Shown here one piece after another: positions 16,112-23,384 of a stretch of 24,136 bases of DNA. Both the position numbers and the translations under genes were made by a program. Position 1 is the stretch's first letter; every line of letters starts with the position of its first letter. Origin of the DNA: an uncultured Clostridia bacterium (GTDB taxonomy: Bacteria > Bacillota > Clostridia > TANB77 > CAG-508); contig CAOMRW010000026.1 of NCBI GenBank assembly GCA_948485625.1, positions 1 to 24,136 of the forward strand, given 5' to 3'. The notes below the pieces were generated by a model. It had not been told where the DNA came from and ran no database searches. It saw only the letters and a list, made by a program, of their open reading frames with translations.

Positions 16112-16903
16112 TTATCTATTCTCCTTTTTTTGTTTCCTTTTTTCTTTAATCACTGCTCTAATAAATACTGTATTTCCAATAAAATATCTTTTAAATAGTC
16201 TTTTAGGTTCTTGCATAACTCTAAAAAGCCATTCCAAATTCATTTTTTGCATCCATTGTGGTGCTCTAGGTATATTTCCTGATATAACATCAAAGCTTCC
16301 ACCAACACCCATAAAAACACAATCATTTCCATCATTTTGTAAGTATTCTATTAAATATTCTTTTATTGGTGATGTTATTCCAACAAATACAAAATCAGGT
16401 TCTCTATCTTTTATATCTTTTGATATATCTTTCCATTCTTCTTTTTTGAAATATCCATTGTGTATTCCTTTAATAATTAGATTTGGAAATTTCTCTTTTA
16501 GAACACTTTCTGTCTTTTCTACTATTTCTTGCTTTGCTCCTAATAAATAAATACTATATTTTTTGTTTTCACTTAATTTAACAAGATCCATCATTAAATC
16601 AATTCCAGCAACTCTTTCTGGTAAAGTGTTTTTTAAGTATTTACTAGCTAAAACAACAGACGCACCATCTGCATTTATTATTCCACATTTATTTACTATT
16701 TCTTTCATTTTTTCATTTTGATTAACTTCATTAATTTTGTCAGCATTTACTCCCATAAGATGCAATGGTGTTTTTGTTTTTACATATTTTTCTACTAATT
16801 CTATTGTTTCTTTAACATTTAATACATCTATTATTGTATTTAATATAACAATTCTTTTATTTTTTCCTAATATTTCTTCTTGTTTTATAATTTCTTGTCC
16901 CAA
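16112..16903 (-). CDS. WecG/TagA/CpsF-family glycosyltransferase (GT26)
   Basis: Membrane-associated transferase; TagA adds ManNAc from UDP-ManNAc to undecaprenyl-diphosphate-GlcNAc, while WecG adds ManNAcA. Seen: MGVNADK at 50-56, NADG at 77-80 with the proposed catalytic Asp79, ERVAGIDL at 96-103, GVGGSFDVISG, and RAPQWMQKMNLEWLFR followed by the basic C-terminal appendage PKRLFKRYF that binds the membrane in this family. The length of 263 residues is typical. The start is a TTG at 16903, with AAGGAAG about ten bases before it; an in-frame ATT one codon upstream is a possible alternative. The epimerase gene next door probably supplies its UDP-ManNAc. It acts second, after the priming sugar transferase. 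Confidence 0.93.
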   Translation of the reverse strand: MGQEIIKQEEILGKNKRIVILNTIIDVLNVKETIELVEKYVKTKTPLHLMGVNADKINEVNQNEKMKEIVNKCGIINADGASVVLASKYLKNTLPERVAGIDLMMDLVKLSENKKYSIYLLGAKQEIVEKTESVLKEKFPNLIIKGIHNGYFKKEEWKDISKDIKDREPDFVFVGITSPIKEYLIEYLQNDGNDCVFMGVGGSFDVISGNIPRAPQWMQKMNLEWLFRVMQEPKRLFKRYFIGNTVFIRAVIKEKRKQKKENR

Positions 16904-16928
16904 AATGTTTTCACTTCCTTAATATATA

Positions 16929-17639
16929 TTACATTGCTCCTTCTTTTCCAAATATTTTCAAAACTGTTTTTATTATAAGTTTTATATCAAACCATAAACA
17001 TCTATCATTAACATAAGCAACATCCATATCAGTTCTTTCTTCAAAGTCTTTATCACTTCTTCCATTAACTTGCCAGTATCCTGTAAGTCCTGGTTTTACA
17101 GATATAATTTTATCATAATTGTCTCCCATATCTTCTATTTCTCTATGTAAATATGGACGTGGTCCAACTAGACTCATTTCTCCTTTTAAGACATTAATAA
17201 ATTGTGGAAATTCATCAATACTTGTTTTTCTAATAAATTCTCCAACTTTAGTTATTCTTGGGTCATCTTTTAATTTTTTGTATTTCTTATATTCTTTTCT
17301 TGCTTCTTCGTTTTCTTCTAGATATTTTTTTAGTTTTTCATCTGCATTAATTACCATCGATCTGTACTTATATATTCTAAATTCTTTTCCATTTTTTCCA
17401 ATTCTTAGTTGTTCATAAAAAATTGGTCCTTCTTCTTCTTTTAATATTTTTCTAGCAATATATATTCCTATTGTAATTGGTATTAAAAGTATAACTCCCA
17501 ATAAACCACCTAAAATATCTATAAACCTTTTAAAAAAACTATATATTTTATATTTTATGTTTATTTTGTTTTTTACATTTTCTTGTAGTATTATTTTCTC
17601 ATTTATAATAGCTTGATTATCTCCAATATTAGTATTCAT
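16929..17639 (-). CDS. Priming sugar phosphotransferase (PglC/WbaP/CpsE family)
   Basis: Monotopic phosphoglycosyl transferase that puts the first sugar-phosphate on undecaprenyl phosphate and so starts repeat-unit assembly. Seen: one hydrophobic re-entrant segment at about residues 36-62, KYRSM at 91-95, DPRIT, then the catalytic Asp142-Glu143 pair in the SIDEFPQ region, GEMSLVGPRP at 153-162 and GLTGYWQVNGR at 184-194. It is the short catalytic-domain form (236 residues) without the extra transmembrane domain of WbaP. The ATG at 17639 is chosen because GGGGG lies seven bases upstream and a consensus promoter ends about 45 bases before it. It is the first gene of the glycan operon. It differs from TagO-type priming enzymes, which is notable beside a TagA-like gene. 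Confidence 0.95.
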   Translation of the reverse strand: MNTNIGDNQAIINEKIILQENVKNKINIKYKIYSFFKRFIDILGGLLGVILLIPITIGIYIARKILKEEEGPIFYEQLRIGKNGKEFRIYKYRSMVINADEKLKKYLEENEEARKEYKKYKKLKDDPRITKVGEFIRKTSIDEFPQFINVLKGEMSLVGPRPYLHREIEDMGDNYDKIISVKPGLTGYWQVNGRSDKDFEERTDMDVAYVNDRCLWFDIKLIIKTVLKIFGKEGAM

Positions 17640-17684
17640 ATGTAATCCCCCAAAATATTTTTTCTTACTAAATATTCTAAGCAA

Positions 17685-17713
17685 ATTATATATATTTTTT
17701 TACATAAAATCAA
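17685..17713 (-). promoter_or_regulatory. Main promoter of the glycan operon
   Basis: On the minus strand TTGATT (17713-17708), exactly 17 bases, then a perfect TATAAT (17690-17685). The leader to the ATG at 17639 would be about 38 bases, too short for a riboswitch, so regulation probably acts at the promoter itself. Confidence 0.75.
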
Positions 17714-17816
17714 CCCTTTTTCATCATTTTTTTTAAGTATTTTTTCCCATTATCGACAACAATTTTACATAACTCCAGTTATTTTCATTTATGTCTTCTT
17801 TTGTCATTTTCTCAAA

Positions 17817-17885
17817 AAATGTATCCTTATAATAAATAAAATTACTAAGATAATATCTTACTTTATTTATTATAAGGATACATTT
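17817..17885. repeat. 69-bp nested palindrome, likely terminator of the LCP gene
   Basis: Two perfect 24-base inverted arms (17817-17840 and 17862-17885) enclose 21 bases that contain a second perfect palindrome, TAAGAT-AAT-ATCTTA. It starts eight bases after the LCP stop codon. On the minus strand the stem runs straight into TTTTTT, so it can end LCP transcription; the stem is almost purely A/T apart from the GTATCC/GGATAC core. Its length and perfection exceed an ordinary terminator, so a palindromic mobile element is an alternative. Confidence 0.8.
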
Positions 17886-17893
17886 ATATTTTA

Positions 17894-19030
17894 TTATTTT
17901 GTATATCCTGTTTTATTTACAATACTTTGACTTATTGATTTAACAGTTTGTGATGCAGTGTAATCACTTTCTCCAAATGCTTCTTTATGTAATTGTACTA
18001 CATTACTTTCCAAAGTAACTGGTATTCCATACCATCTATCCATTGTTTTTCCTTTTGTATCATATGGCCATCCAATGCTATCTGAAACTTTAACTTTTGC
18101 TATATCAGGTGCTAATGATATTATATCTCCTAATGTAATATTAGTATACACTTGTGGTAATATAGCATCTGCAAATGCATTTATTTGTCCAAGACTTCTT
18201 GTTTTCAATTTTGCAAGCATTGCTTCTATTACTGTTCTCATTCTTTCTGTTCTTTTATAATCTCCTCCTGCTGTATATCTAATTCTTGAATATGCAACTG
18301 CTTGTACACCATCTACTGTATATGTTCCTGGTTGTGTTATGTGTTTTGATGTTTTTCCTGTAACTTTTGATGTTTCATCTATATATCCATTTATGTATTT
18401 TATTTCTTCTGATGTTATAGATAATTGAACTCCTCCTAATTTGTCTACCGCTTCTGATACTGAGTCAAAGTTAACTGTTACAAATTCTTTTATATTTAAA
18501 TCTAAGTTTTTATTAAGTGTTTTTATTGCAAGTGGTGCTTCTCCATATGAATATGCATGTGTTATTTTATCTAATCCATGTCCTTCTATTTGTACATATG
18601 TATCACGATATACAGATATCAGTTTAACTTCTTTAGTTTTATTATTTATACTAGCAATTATTATACAATCGCTTCTGTTTCCTATTCCATAATCATCTGA
18701 CCTACTATCTACTCCAAATATTGCAATATTTCTATATTCAGAAAGATTTTCATTTACTTGGTCTGATATTCCTAATTCCGCTTCATTTATATTAACTTTT
18801 TTCATTTTTCCTAATTTGCTATTTAAAAAAGCAAATACTGCTCCTAATAGTATAACTAGAATAATTATTAAAACTAATACTATTTTCCCAAAAATTCTTA
18901 ACCCTTTATTTTTTTTCTTTTTGTTTCTCTTACTGTCATTTCTTTGTGTATTTCTTTTTAAAGCTCTCGGCATTTCATCTTCATCTGATGAATAATTGGT
19001 TCTATAACCTCTACTATGTTTTCCTCCCAT
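17894..19030 (-). CDS. LytR-CpsA-Psr (LCP) family glycopolymer ligase
   Basis: Transfers undecaprenyl-linked teichoic acid or capsule polymers onto peptidoglycan outside the cell. Seen: a basic cytoplasmic N-terminus (residues 1-46), one membrane helix at about 47-69, and the LCP domain from about 100 with GVDSRSDD (Asp108, Arg110), NRSD (Arg119, Asp121), SVYRDTYV (Arg142, Asp143) and YSRIRYTAGGDYKRTERM at 248-265. These arginines and aspartates bind the pyrophosphate and metal. The length of 378 residues is normal. The ATG at 19030 has AAAGGA six bases upstream. It lies just before the glycan operon and is the probable ligase for that polymer. It is likely cotranscribed with the small membrane protein gene upstream. 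Confidence 0.95.
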   Translation of the reverse strand: MGGKHSRGYRTNYSSDEDEMPRALKRNTQRNDSKRNKKKKNKGLRIFGKIVLVLIIILVILLGAVFAFLNSKLGKMKKVNINEAELGISDQVNENLSEYRNIAIFGVDSRSDDYGIGNRSDCIIIASINNKTKEVKLISVYRDTYVQIEGHGLDKITHAYSYGEAPLAIKTLNKNLDLNIKEFVTVNFDSVSEAVDKLGGVQLSITSEEIKYINGYIDETSKVTGKTSKHITQPGTYTVDGVQAVAYSRIRYTAGGDYKRTERMRTVIEAMLAKLKTRSLGQINAFADAILPQVYTNITLGDIISLAPDIAKVKVSDSIGWPYDTKGKTMDRWYGIPVTLESNVVQLHKEAFGESDYTASQTVKSISQSIVNKTGYTK

Positions 19031-19052
19031 TTTTTATCCTTTCGTTTATCAA

Positions 19053-19385
19053 TTAATTTGAAGCCCATCTTAACATTTTTATATCATTATATTTTTTTAA
19101 GACTTGCTTGTATTTTTCATATTCTTCATCCCATAATTCTTTAGGAACTTTATCAAATGCTGTAAATATTTTTTCTGCTTCAGACAAATATATTACTTGT
19201 TCTTGTGATGACATTTTTTGATATTGCTTAGCAAATTTGTATAATTTATCTAGCATTTCATTTGCTTCTATAAAATCCCAAAAATCTTTTATTTTTATCC
19301 CTATTAATTTTAATTGCATTATTGCATATAATATTAATGCAAATACTGCAAATACTAATATATATATAATTAATAATAATTCCAT
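19053..19385 (-). CDS. Small single-pass membrane protein, function unknown
   Basis: I do not recognise this 110-residue protein. Seen: an N-terminal hydrophobic helix (about residues 2-25) and then about 80 charged, helical residues rich in Lys, Glu and Tyr, which probably face the cytoplasm. The ATG at 19385 is chosen because AAGGTGG lies five bases upstream; an in-frame GTG three codons earlier belongs to that ribosome binding site. It has its own consensus promoter and lies 22 bases ahead of the LCP ligase gene, so it is probably part of the same unit and may act with that enzyme. Confidence 0.75.
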   Translation of the reverse strand: MELLLIIYILVFAVFALILYAIMQLKLIGIKIKDFWDFIEANEMLDKLYKFAKQYQKMSSQEQVIYLSEAEKIFTAFDKVPKELWDEEYEKYKQVLKKYNDIKMLRWASN

Positions 19386-19422
19386 TTTTACCACCTTCTG
19401 GTTTTTTCAATTGTACTTTCTA

Positions 19423-19451
19423 ATTATACCATATATTACATTTTTTTGCAA
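19423..19451 (-). promoter_or_regulatory. Promoter of the small membrane protein and LCP genes
   Basis: On the minus strand TTGCAA (19451-19446), a 17-base spacer ending in TGG, then a perfect TATAAT (19428-19423). The TG forms an extended -10. It lies in the 77-base gap downstream of the kinase gene, about 38 bases before the ATG at 19385. Confidence 0.75.
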
Positions 19452-19462
19452 ATTCCGAGTAC

Positions 19463-20029
19463 TTACTTTTTTAGCCATTCTAGATATTCTTTTTTTATAA
19501 TATCAGATACTTGTTTAGGTGTTAAGTTGGTTGTATCTATTACTAAATCATAATTTGACATATCATCTTTTCTTACACCATATACATTATAATATCTTTC
19601 ATTTTCTAATCTAAATCTTTTTTCCATATCTGCTTTTTGTTCTTCTATAGTATTAAATCTTTCTGTTTGTTTTTTGCTTTCATCTTTATTTTCAAATGCT
19701 CTTTTTGCTGCTACATCAATATCTACTTTTAAATAGACTTTGAAAGATTCTGGTACTGCATACCAACCTAATCTTGCGTCTATTATGAAATTATTGTGAT
19801 TCTTGGCATGTTCTTTAGCACTATTTTCAATTTGAATATCAATTTCAGTGTGGTTTTTTACATATTCATTAAATTCTGTGACACTCATACCTTTTTCTTG
19901 TGCTAGTTTTCTAAAGTAGTCTCCATTTCTGTATACATCATAATTCAATTCCTCCATTAATATTTTAGAAACTACACCTTTTCCACTTGATAATTCACCT
20001 GCTAAAGATATTATATTTTTTTTTATCAT
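19463..20029 (-). CDS. Cytidylate-kinase-like P-loop kinase (archaeal-type)
   Basis: Nucleoside monophosphate kinase fold. Seen: the Walker A loop AGELSSGKGVVSK near the N-terminus, RNGDYFRKLAQEKGMS at about 34-49 resembling the substrate-binding region of archaeal-type CMP kinases, IDARLGW as the Walker B region, and a Lys/Arg-rich lid around residues 109-125. The length is 188 residues. The ATG at 20029 has GGGG seven bases upstream. It follows rpoZ by 27 bases, so it is in the yicC-remA-rpoZ operon, where Bacillota usually carry guanylate kinase (between remA and rpoZ). The substrate is not certain: CMP/dCMP is favoured by the motifs, but another nucleotide or a broader P-loop kinase role is possible. 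Confidence 0.82.
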   Translation of the reverse strand: MIKKNIISLAGELSSGKGVVSKILMEELNYDVYRNGDYFRKLAQEKGMSVTEFNEYVKNHTEIDIQIENSAKEHAKNHNNFIIDARLGWYAVPESFKVYLKVDIDVAAKRAFENKDESKKQTERFNTIEEQKADMEKRFRLENERYYNVYGVRKDDMSNYDLVIDTTNLTPKQVSDIIKKEYLEWLKK

Positions 20030-20056
20030 TTAAAATCCCCTTTATAATACTTTTAA

Positions 20057-20266
20057 TTATTCTTCTACTTCTTCATCATTTATTATAGCAACTTTTCCCT
20101 CTGCAATTTCGTTTGCAGCTAATGTAACTGGTGATTCTTCTTTAACTTTTGTTAAAGGTTCATCTCCCATTGAAATTTGTCTAGCTCTTTTTGATGTAGC
20201 TATTACTAATTCATATCTATTTTTTGATTTTTTTAACAATTCTGTAACTGTTGGTCTTACTATCAT
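20057..20266 (-). CDS. rpoZ: RNA polymerase omega subunit
   Basis: Small subunit that aids assembly of the beta-prime subunit into RNA polymerase. Seen: the omega core RYELVIATSKRARQI at about 17-31 and the ALAANEI-like segment VTLAANEIAEGKV. It has 69 residues and a short acidic tail, normal for Bacillota. The ATG at 20266 is chosen because GGAGG lies eight bases upstream; an in-frame TTG at 20281 overlaps that site. The gap of 69 bases to remA contains only a weak AT-only hairpin. Confidence 0.95.
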   Translation of the reverse strand: MIVRPTVTELLKKSKNRYELVIATSKRARQISMGDEPLTKVKEESPVTLAANEIAEGKVAIINDEEVEE

Positions 20267-20335
20267 TTTATTTACCTCCAAATTTTATTTTTAATTTTTA
20301 TGATAATTTGTATTACCTAAATTATCAATATTTTA

Positions 20336-20608
20336 TTATTCTTCATCTTGTAATTGTGTAACTGTTGTTGTTATATCTTTATCTAGTCTTCCTGCCACTG
20401 TTTCTGGTTGTACTGCTGATAAAATAGTATGTCCTGAATCTGTTATTATAACAGCTCTTGTTCTTCTTCCACATGTTGCATCAATTGCTGTTTTATTGTC
20501 TTTGGCTTCTTGTACCATTCTTTTTATTGGTGCTGATTCTGGGCTTACTATTGCAACTATTCTTTCTGCTGAAACGATATTTCCAAATCCTATGTTAATT
20601 AATTGCAT
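20336..20608 (-). CDS. remA: RemA family matrix-gene regulator
   Basis: DNA-binding protein that in Bacillus subtilis activates matrix (eps) and osmoprotection genes. Seen: the near-invariant N-terminus LINIGFGNIVSAERIVAIVS, SAPIKRMV, DATCGRRTRAVI and the tail VQPETVAGRL. At 90 residues it has the normal length. The ATG at 20608 follows an AAGGGATGG region. It lies between yicC and rpoZ as in most Bacillota, but without gmk in between. Its position just upstream of a large surface-polysaccharide cluster is suggestive, though the yicC-remA linkage is conserved in genomes without such neighbours. Confidence 0.96.
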   Translation of the reverse strand: MQLINIGFGNIVSAERIVAIVSPESAPIKRMVQEAKDNKTAIDATCGRRTRAVIITDSGHTILSAVQPETVAGRLDKDITTTVTQLQDEE

Positions 20609-20623
20609 ACATATCCATCCCTT

Positions 20624-21505
20624 CTATTCTATATTTTGTATTTGTTCTCTTATGTCTTCTAATTGTGTTTTTATTTCTATAACTCCATTTGTTATTTCCA
20701 AATTGTTTGCTTTTGAACCTATAGTATTTGTCTCTCTGTTCATTTCTTGTATTATAAAATCTAACTTCTTTCCTATTACTTCATTGTTGTTTATATTTAT
20801 CAAATTTTTAAATTGATATATATGGCTTTTTAGTCTTGTAATTTCTTCTTCTATCGAACATTTATCAGCATATATTACAACTTCTTGTGCTAATCTTGCT
20901 TTATCTATTTCTTCTGTTTTTAGTATTTCTTTTATTCTTTTTTCTAATTTTACTACATATTCTTCAATAAGTCCAGTAGATTTTTTAGATATCTCTTCTA
21001 TTTTTGTTTCTATTTTTTCTAGTCTACTTATTAAATCTTGTGATATTTTTTCTCCTTCTATACTTCTCATTTCTACTATTTTATTTGTTGCTTCTTTAGT
21101 TACTTGTATAATTTCGTTTTTAATTTTTTCATCATCTTCTTCTGTTTTTATTGTTAATACATCTGGAAATTTTGCTATCTCTATAACTTCAATATTATTT
21201 AAAATTTTTTCTTCGTTTGCTAATTCTTTTAGTTCTTTTATGTACATTTTTGCAATTTCTTTATTTATTTTTATATTTTTTCCTTCTTGACTATTGTTTG
21301 CAAATGTTACAAATACATCTATTTTTCCTCTTTTTACTTTTTCTGATATTTGTTTCTTTATTATATCTTCTAAATAGCTTAATGTTCTAGGAATTTTTAT
21401 ATTTATATCTAAATATCTGTGATTTACACTCTTAATTTCTACTTGATATTCTCTATTTTCTGTATTTAATGTTCCTTTACCATATCCTGTCATGCTTTTA
21501 ATCAT
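20624..21505 (-). CDS. yicC: YicC family endoribonuclease
   Basis: YicC-type RNase that makes up a conserved bacterial family involved in RNA turnover. Seen: the signature N-terminus MIKSMTGYGKG, VEIKSVNHRYLDI, the C-terminal DUF1732 domain with CSIEEEITRLKSHI, and GKKLDFIIQEMNRETNTIGSKA, which holds conserved acidic residues. The length of 293 residues is normal. The start at 21505 overlaps the stop of the upstream gene by eight bases, with GAGG nine bases upstream. Confidence 0.96.
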   Translation of the reverse strand: MIKSMTGYGKGTLNTENREYQVEIKSVNHRYLDINIKIPRTLSYLEDIIKKQISEKVKRGKIDVFVTFANNSQEGKNIKINKEIAKMYIKELKELANEEKILNNIEVIEIAKFPDVLTIKTEEDDEKIKNEIIQVTKEATNKIVEMRSIEGEKISQDLISRLEKIETKIEEISKKSTGLIEEYVVKLEKRIKEILKTEEIDKARLAQEVVIYADKCSIEEEITRLKSHIYQFKNLININNNEVIGKKLDFIIQEMNRETNTIGSKANNLEITNGVIEIKTQLEDIREQIQNIE

Positions 21506-22475
21506 TTACTTTTACCTCTTTTTTCGTTGTTTTTCTTTTGGTTTTATTTTCTGTTTCTTCTTTTTTTATATTGTTATTAGCCTTTTTCACTGTTGTTTTT
21601 GTTTTATTTGTATTTGTTTCTTTCTTTTTTCTTGTTACTGTTTTTGGTTTTTCTTCATTCTCATTAATAATTTTATTTTTTTCTGTTGTTCCCTTTTTCT
21701 TTTCTTCATTTGTATTAGTAGTTTTCTTTTTCTTTGTTATTTCTTGTTTTTCTTCATTAGTAGCTGTAGTTTTCTTTGTTGTTTCTTTCTTTTTTTCACT
21801 AGTATTAGCAGTTTTCTTTTTTCTTGTTGTTGTTTTATTTTCTTCTTTAGCTTCTTCTTTCTTTGTTACTACTTTTGTTTTTTCTTCTACTTTATTATCT
21901 TTTTTTCTTCTTACCGTTTTTGTTTTTTCTATATCATCTATTTTTTCATTTTTAGTTGTTGCTTTTTCCTTTTTGTTTGAATCCTCTTTGTTTTCTTTTT
22001 TTGTTTTTTTAGTAGCTTCTTTTTTCATTGGTTCATCTTTTTTTACTATTTCTCTTATATCACTAAGATTTTTTACTATTTCTTTTCTTCCTTTTGTATA
22101 TACAATTATACTTTTTAATATAAAATATATTGCAGAAATATATGATGCAACTAATGAATAGCTTTTAAAATCAAATTTATATTTGTTTGTTATGTGTTTA
22201 GTTGTTAATGTATATGAAGCTAAAATTAATATTTCGATTCCTTGAATTGCTAATTTTCCATCATCTTTTTTATATGCAATTTCAAATATTAAAATTGCTG
22301 TAAATAAAAATACCATTGTTAATATTTTTATTCCTAATTCTAAATATTCATTATTTATATTGGTATATGCTAAATTTAATACAAAAAAATATAATACTAT
22401 AACTATGGCTTTTAAAATATTCAAATATATTTCTTTTAAATATTTTTCACTTACTTCTTTCACTTTTATAATCAT
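21498..22475 (-). CDS. Membrane protein with long Lys/Thr/Glu-rich repetitive tail
   Basis: I do not recognise this 325-residue protein. The N-terminal half (about residues 15-130) has four hydrophobic helices. From about residue 145 to the end it is low-complexity, about half Lys, Glu and Thr, with a degenerate 16-17-residue period (blocks such as KKKTTNTNEEKKKGTT, KKTTATNEEKQEIT and RKKKETNTNK) repeated about five times. The tail is basic overall and certainly disordered; similar tails bind nucleic acid or acidic polymers. The ATG at 22475 lies only two bases after GAGAGGA, closer than usual, so a slightly downstream start (for example the GTG at codon 5) is possible. It lies between rsmE and yicC and overlaps yicC, so it belongs to that operon. 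Confidence 0.85.
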   Translation of the reverse strand: MIIKVKEVSEKYLKEIYLNILKAIVIVLYFFVLNLAYTNINNEYLELGIKILTMVFLFTAILIFEIAYKKDDGKLAIQGIEILILASYTLTTKHITNKYKFDFKSYSLVASYISAIYFILKSIIVYTKGRKEIVKNLSDIREIVKKDEPMKKEATKKTKKENKEDSNKKEKATTKNEKIDDIEKTKTVRRKKDNKVEEKTKVVTKKEEAKEENKTTTRKKKTANTSEKKKETTKKTTATNEEKQEITKKKKTTNTNEEKKKGTTEKNKIINENEEKPKTVTRKKKETNTNKTKTTVKKANNNIKKEETENKTKRKTTKKEVKVND

Positions 22476-22511
22476 TCCTCTCTTTTTTATTTCAAGTTTA
22501 AATATTTTTAT

Positions 22512-23276
22512 TTAATTTTCTAATTCATACATAATAATACTTAAAATGTTTAATGCTACTGTTTCTGTTCTTAATATTCTTTTTCCTAATGTTATTATTT
22601 TTGCTCCATTGTCTTTCATTTTTTCTACATCTTGTTCTTCTAGTCCACCCTCTGGTCCTATTACTATTCCTATTTTTAATTGTCTATCTTTTTGTTTTTT
22701 TATGATGTTTTCTTTTATTTTATTCAATTGTTCTTTTAGTGTATTTTCTTTTTCATTTTCATAAGCTATTAATACTATATCATATTTTTGAATTAATTCA
22801 CATATATTTTTAATATTTATTATATTATTTATTTGTGGGATTATGTCTCTTCCACATTGTTTTGCTGCTACTTCTGATATTTTTTGCCATCTTAGTACTT
22901 TTTTATTTTTATCTTTTTCATCTAATTTTACAACACATCTTTTCATTTCTACTGGTGTAATATCATATGCTCCTAGTTCTACTGATTTTTGTATTATAAG
23001 TTCCATTTTATCTGCTTTTGGTAGTCCTTGAAATATTGTGACTTTTATATTGGATTCTACTTTTTCCTCTATTTTTTGTTTTATGCTACATAGAATTTCG
23101 TATTCATTTATGTTTTCTATATAACATAAAAAATTTTCTCCATTTTCATCATTACATATTTGTAATTCATCTCCTACTTTTGCTCTTAGAACTTTCTTTA
23201 TATGATTTACATCTTGTCCTTGTATAAAAATTTTATCTTGCTTTATTTGTTCTTTTTTTATGAAAAATTTTGGCAT
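22512..23276 (-). CDS. rsmE: 16S rRNA (uracil-1498-N3)-methyltransferase RsmE
   Basis: SPOUT-class methyltransferase that makes m3U1498 in 16S rRNA with S-adenosylmethionine. Seen: an N-terminal PUA-like barrel (DVNHIKKVLRAKVGD), then the SPOUT domain with QGLPKADKMELIIQKSVELG at about 85-104, AAKQCGR, the knot loop GPEGGLEEQDVE and LGKRILRTETVAL, which binds S-adenosylmethionine. The length of 254 residues is normal. The ATG at 23276 has GGAG seven bases upstream. Its usual partner prmA is not in the window. It starts the housekeeping operon and has a strong promoter facing away from the candidate RNA. Confidence 0.97.
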   Translation of the reverse strand: MPKFFIKKEQIKQDKIFIQGQDVNHIKKVLRAKVGDELQICNDENGENFLCYIENINEYEILCSIKQKIEEKVESNIKVTIFQGLPKADKMELIIQKSVELGAYDITPVEMKRCVVKLDEKDKNKKVLRWQKISEVAAKQCGRDIIPQINNIINIKNICELIQKYDIVLIAYENEKENTLKEQLNKIKENIIKKQKDRQLKIGIVIGPEGGLEEQDVEKMKDNGAKIITLGKRILRTETVALNILSIIMYELEN

Positions 23277-23325
23277 ATTTTTTCTCCATTTCTACATAGA
23301 TTTAATCTCTTTTTTATTATTTGAA

Positions 23326-23354
23326 ATTATATCATATTACAATTTATTTTTCAA
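23326..23354 (-). promoter_or_regulatory. Promoter of rsmE and the housekeeping operon
   Basis: On the minus strand TTGAAA (23354-23349), a 17-base spacer ending in TGA, then a perfect TATAAT (23331-23326); the TG forms an extended -10. The leader to the ATG at 23276 is about 43 bases. Confidence 0.75.
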
Positions 23355-23384
23355 ACCATTTAGTATTTTATATTTTACTAAATA

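Noticed and set aside
17710..17807. Possible remnant of a small protein upstream of the glycan promoter (two minus-strand frames reading like one peptide with a frameshift)
   Set aside because: Only about 30 codons, no recognisable family, and it overlaps the -35 box; chance open frames of this size are common in AT-rich DNA.
20302..20326. Hairpin GATAATTT/AAATTATC between remA and rpoZ
   Set aside because: The stem is almost entirely A/T and not followed by a T-run, so a terminator or attenuator is not supported.
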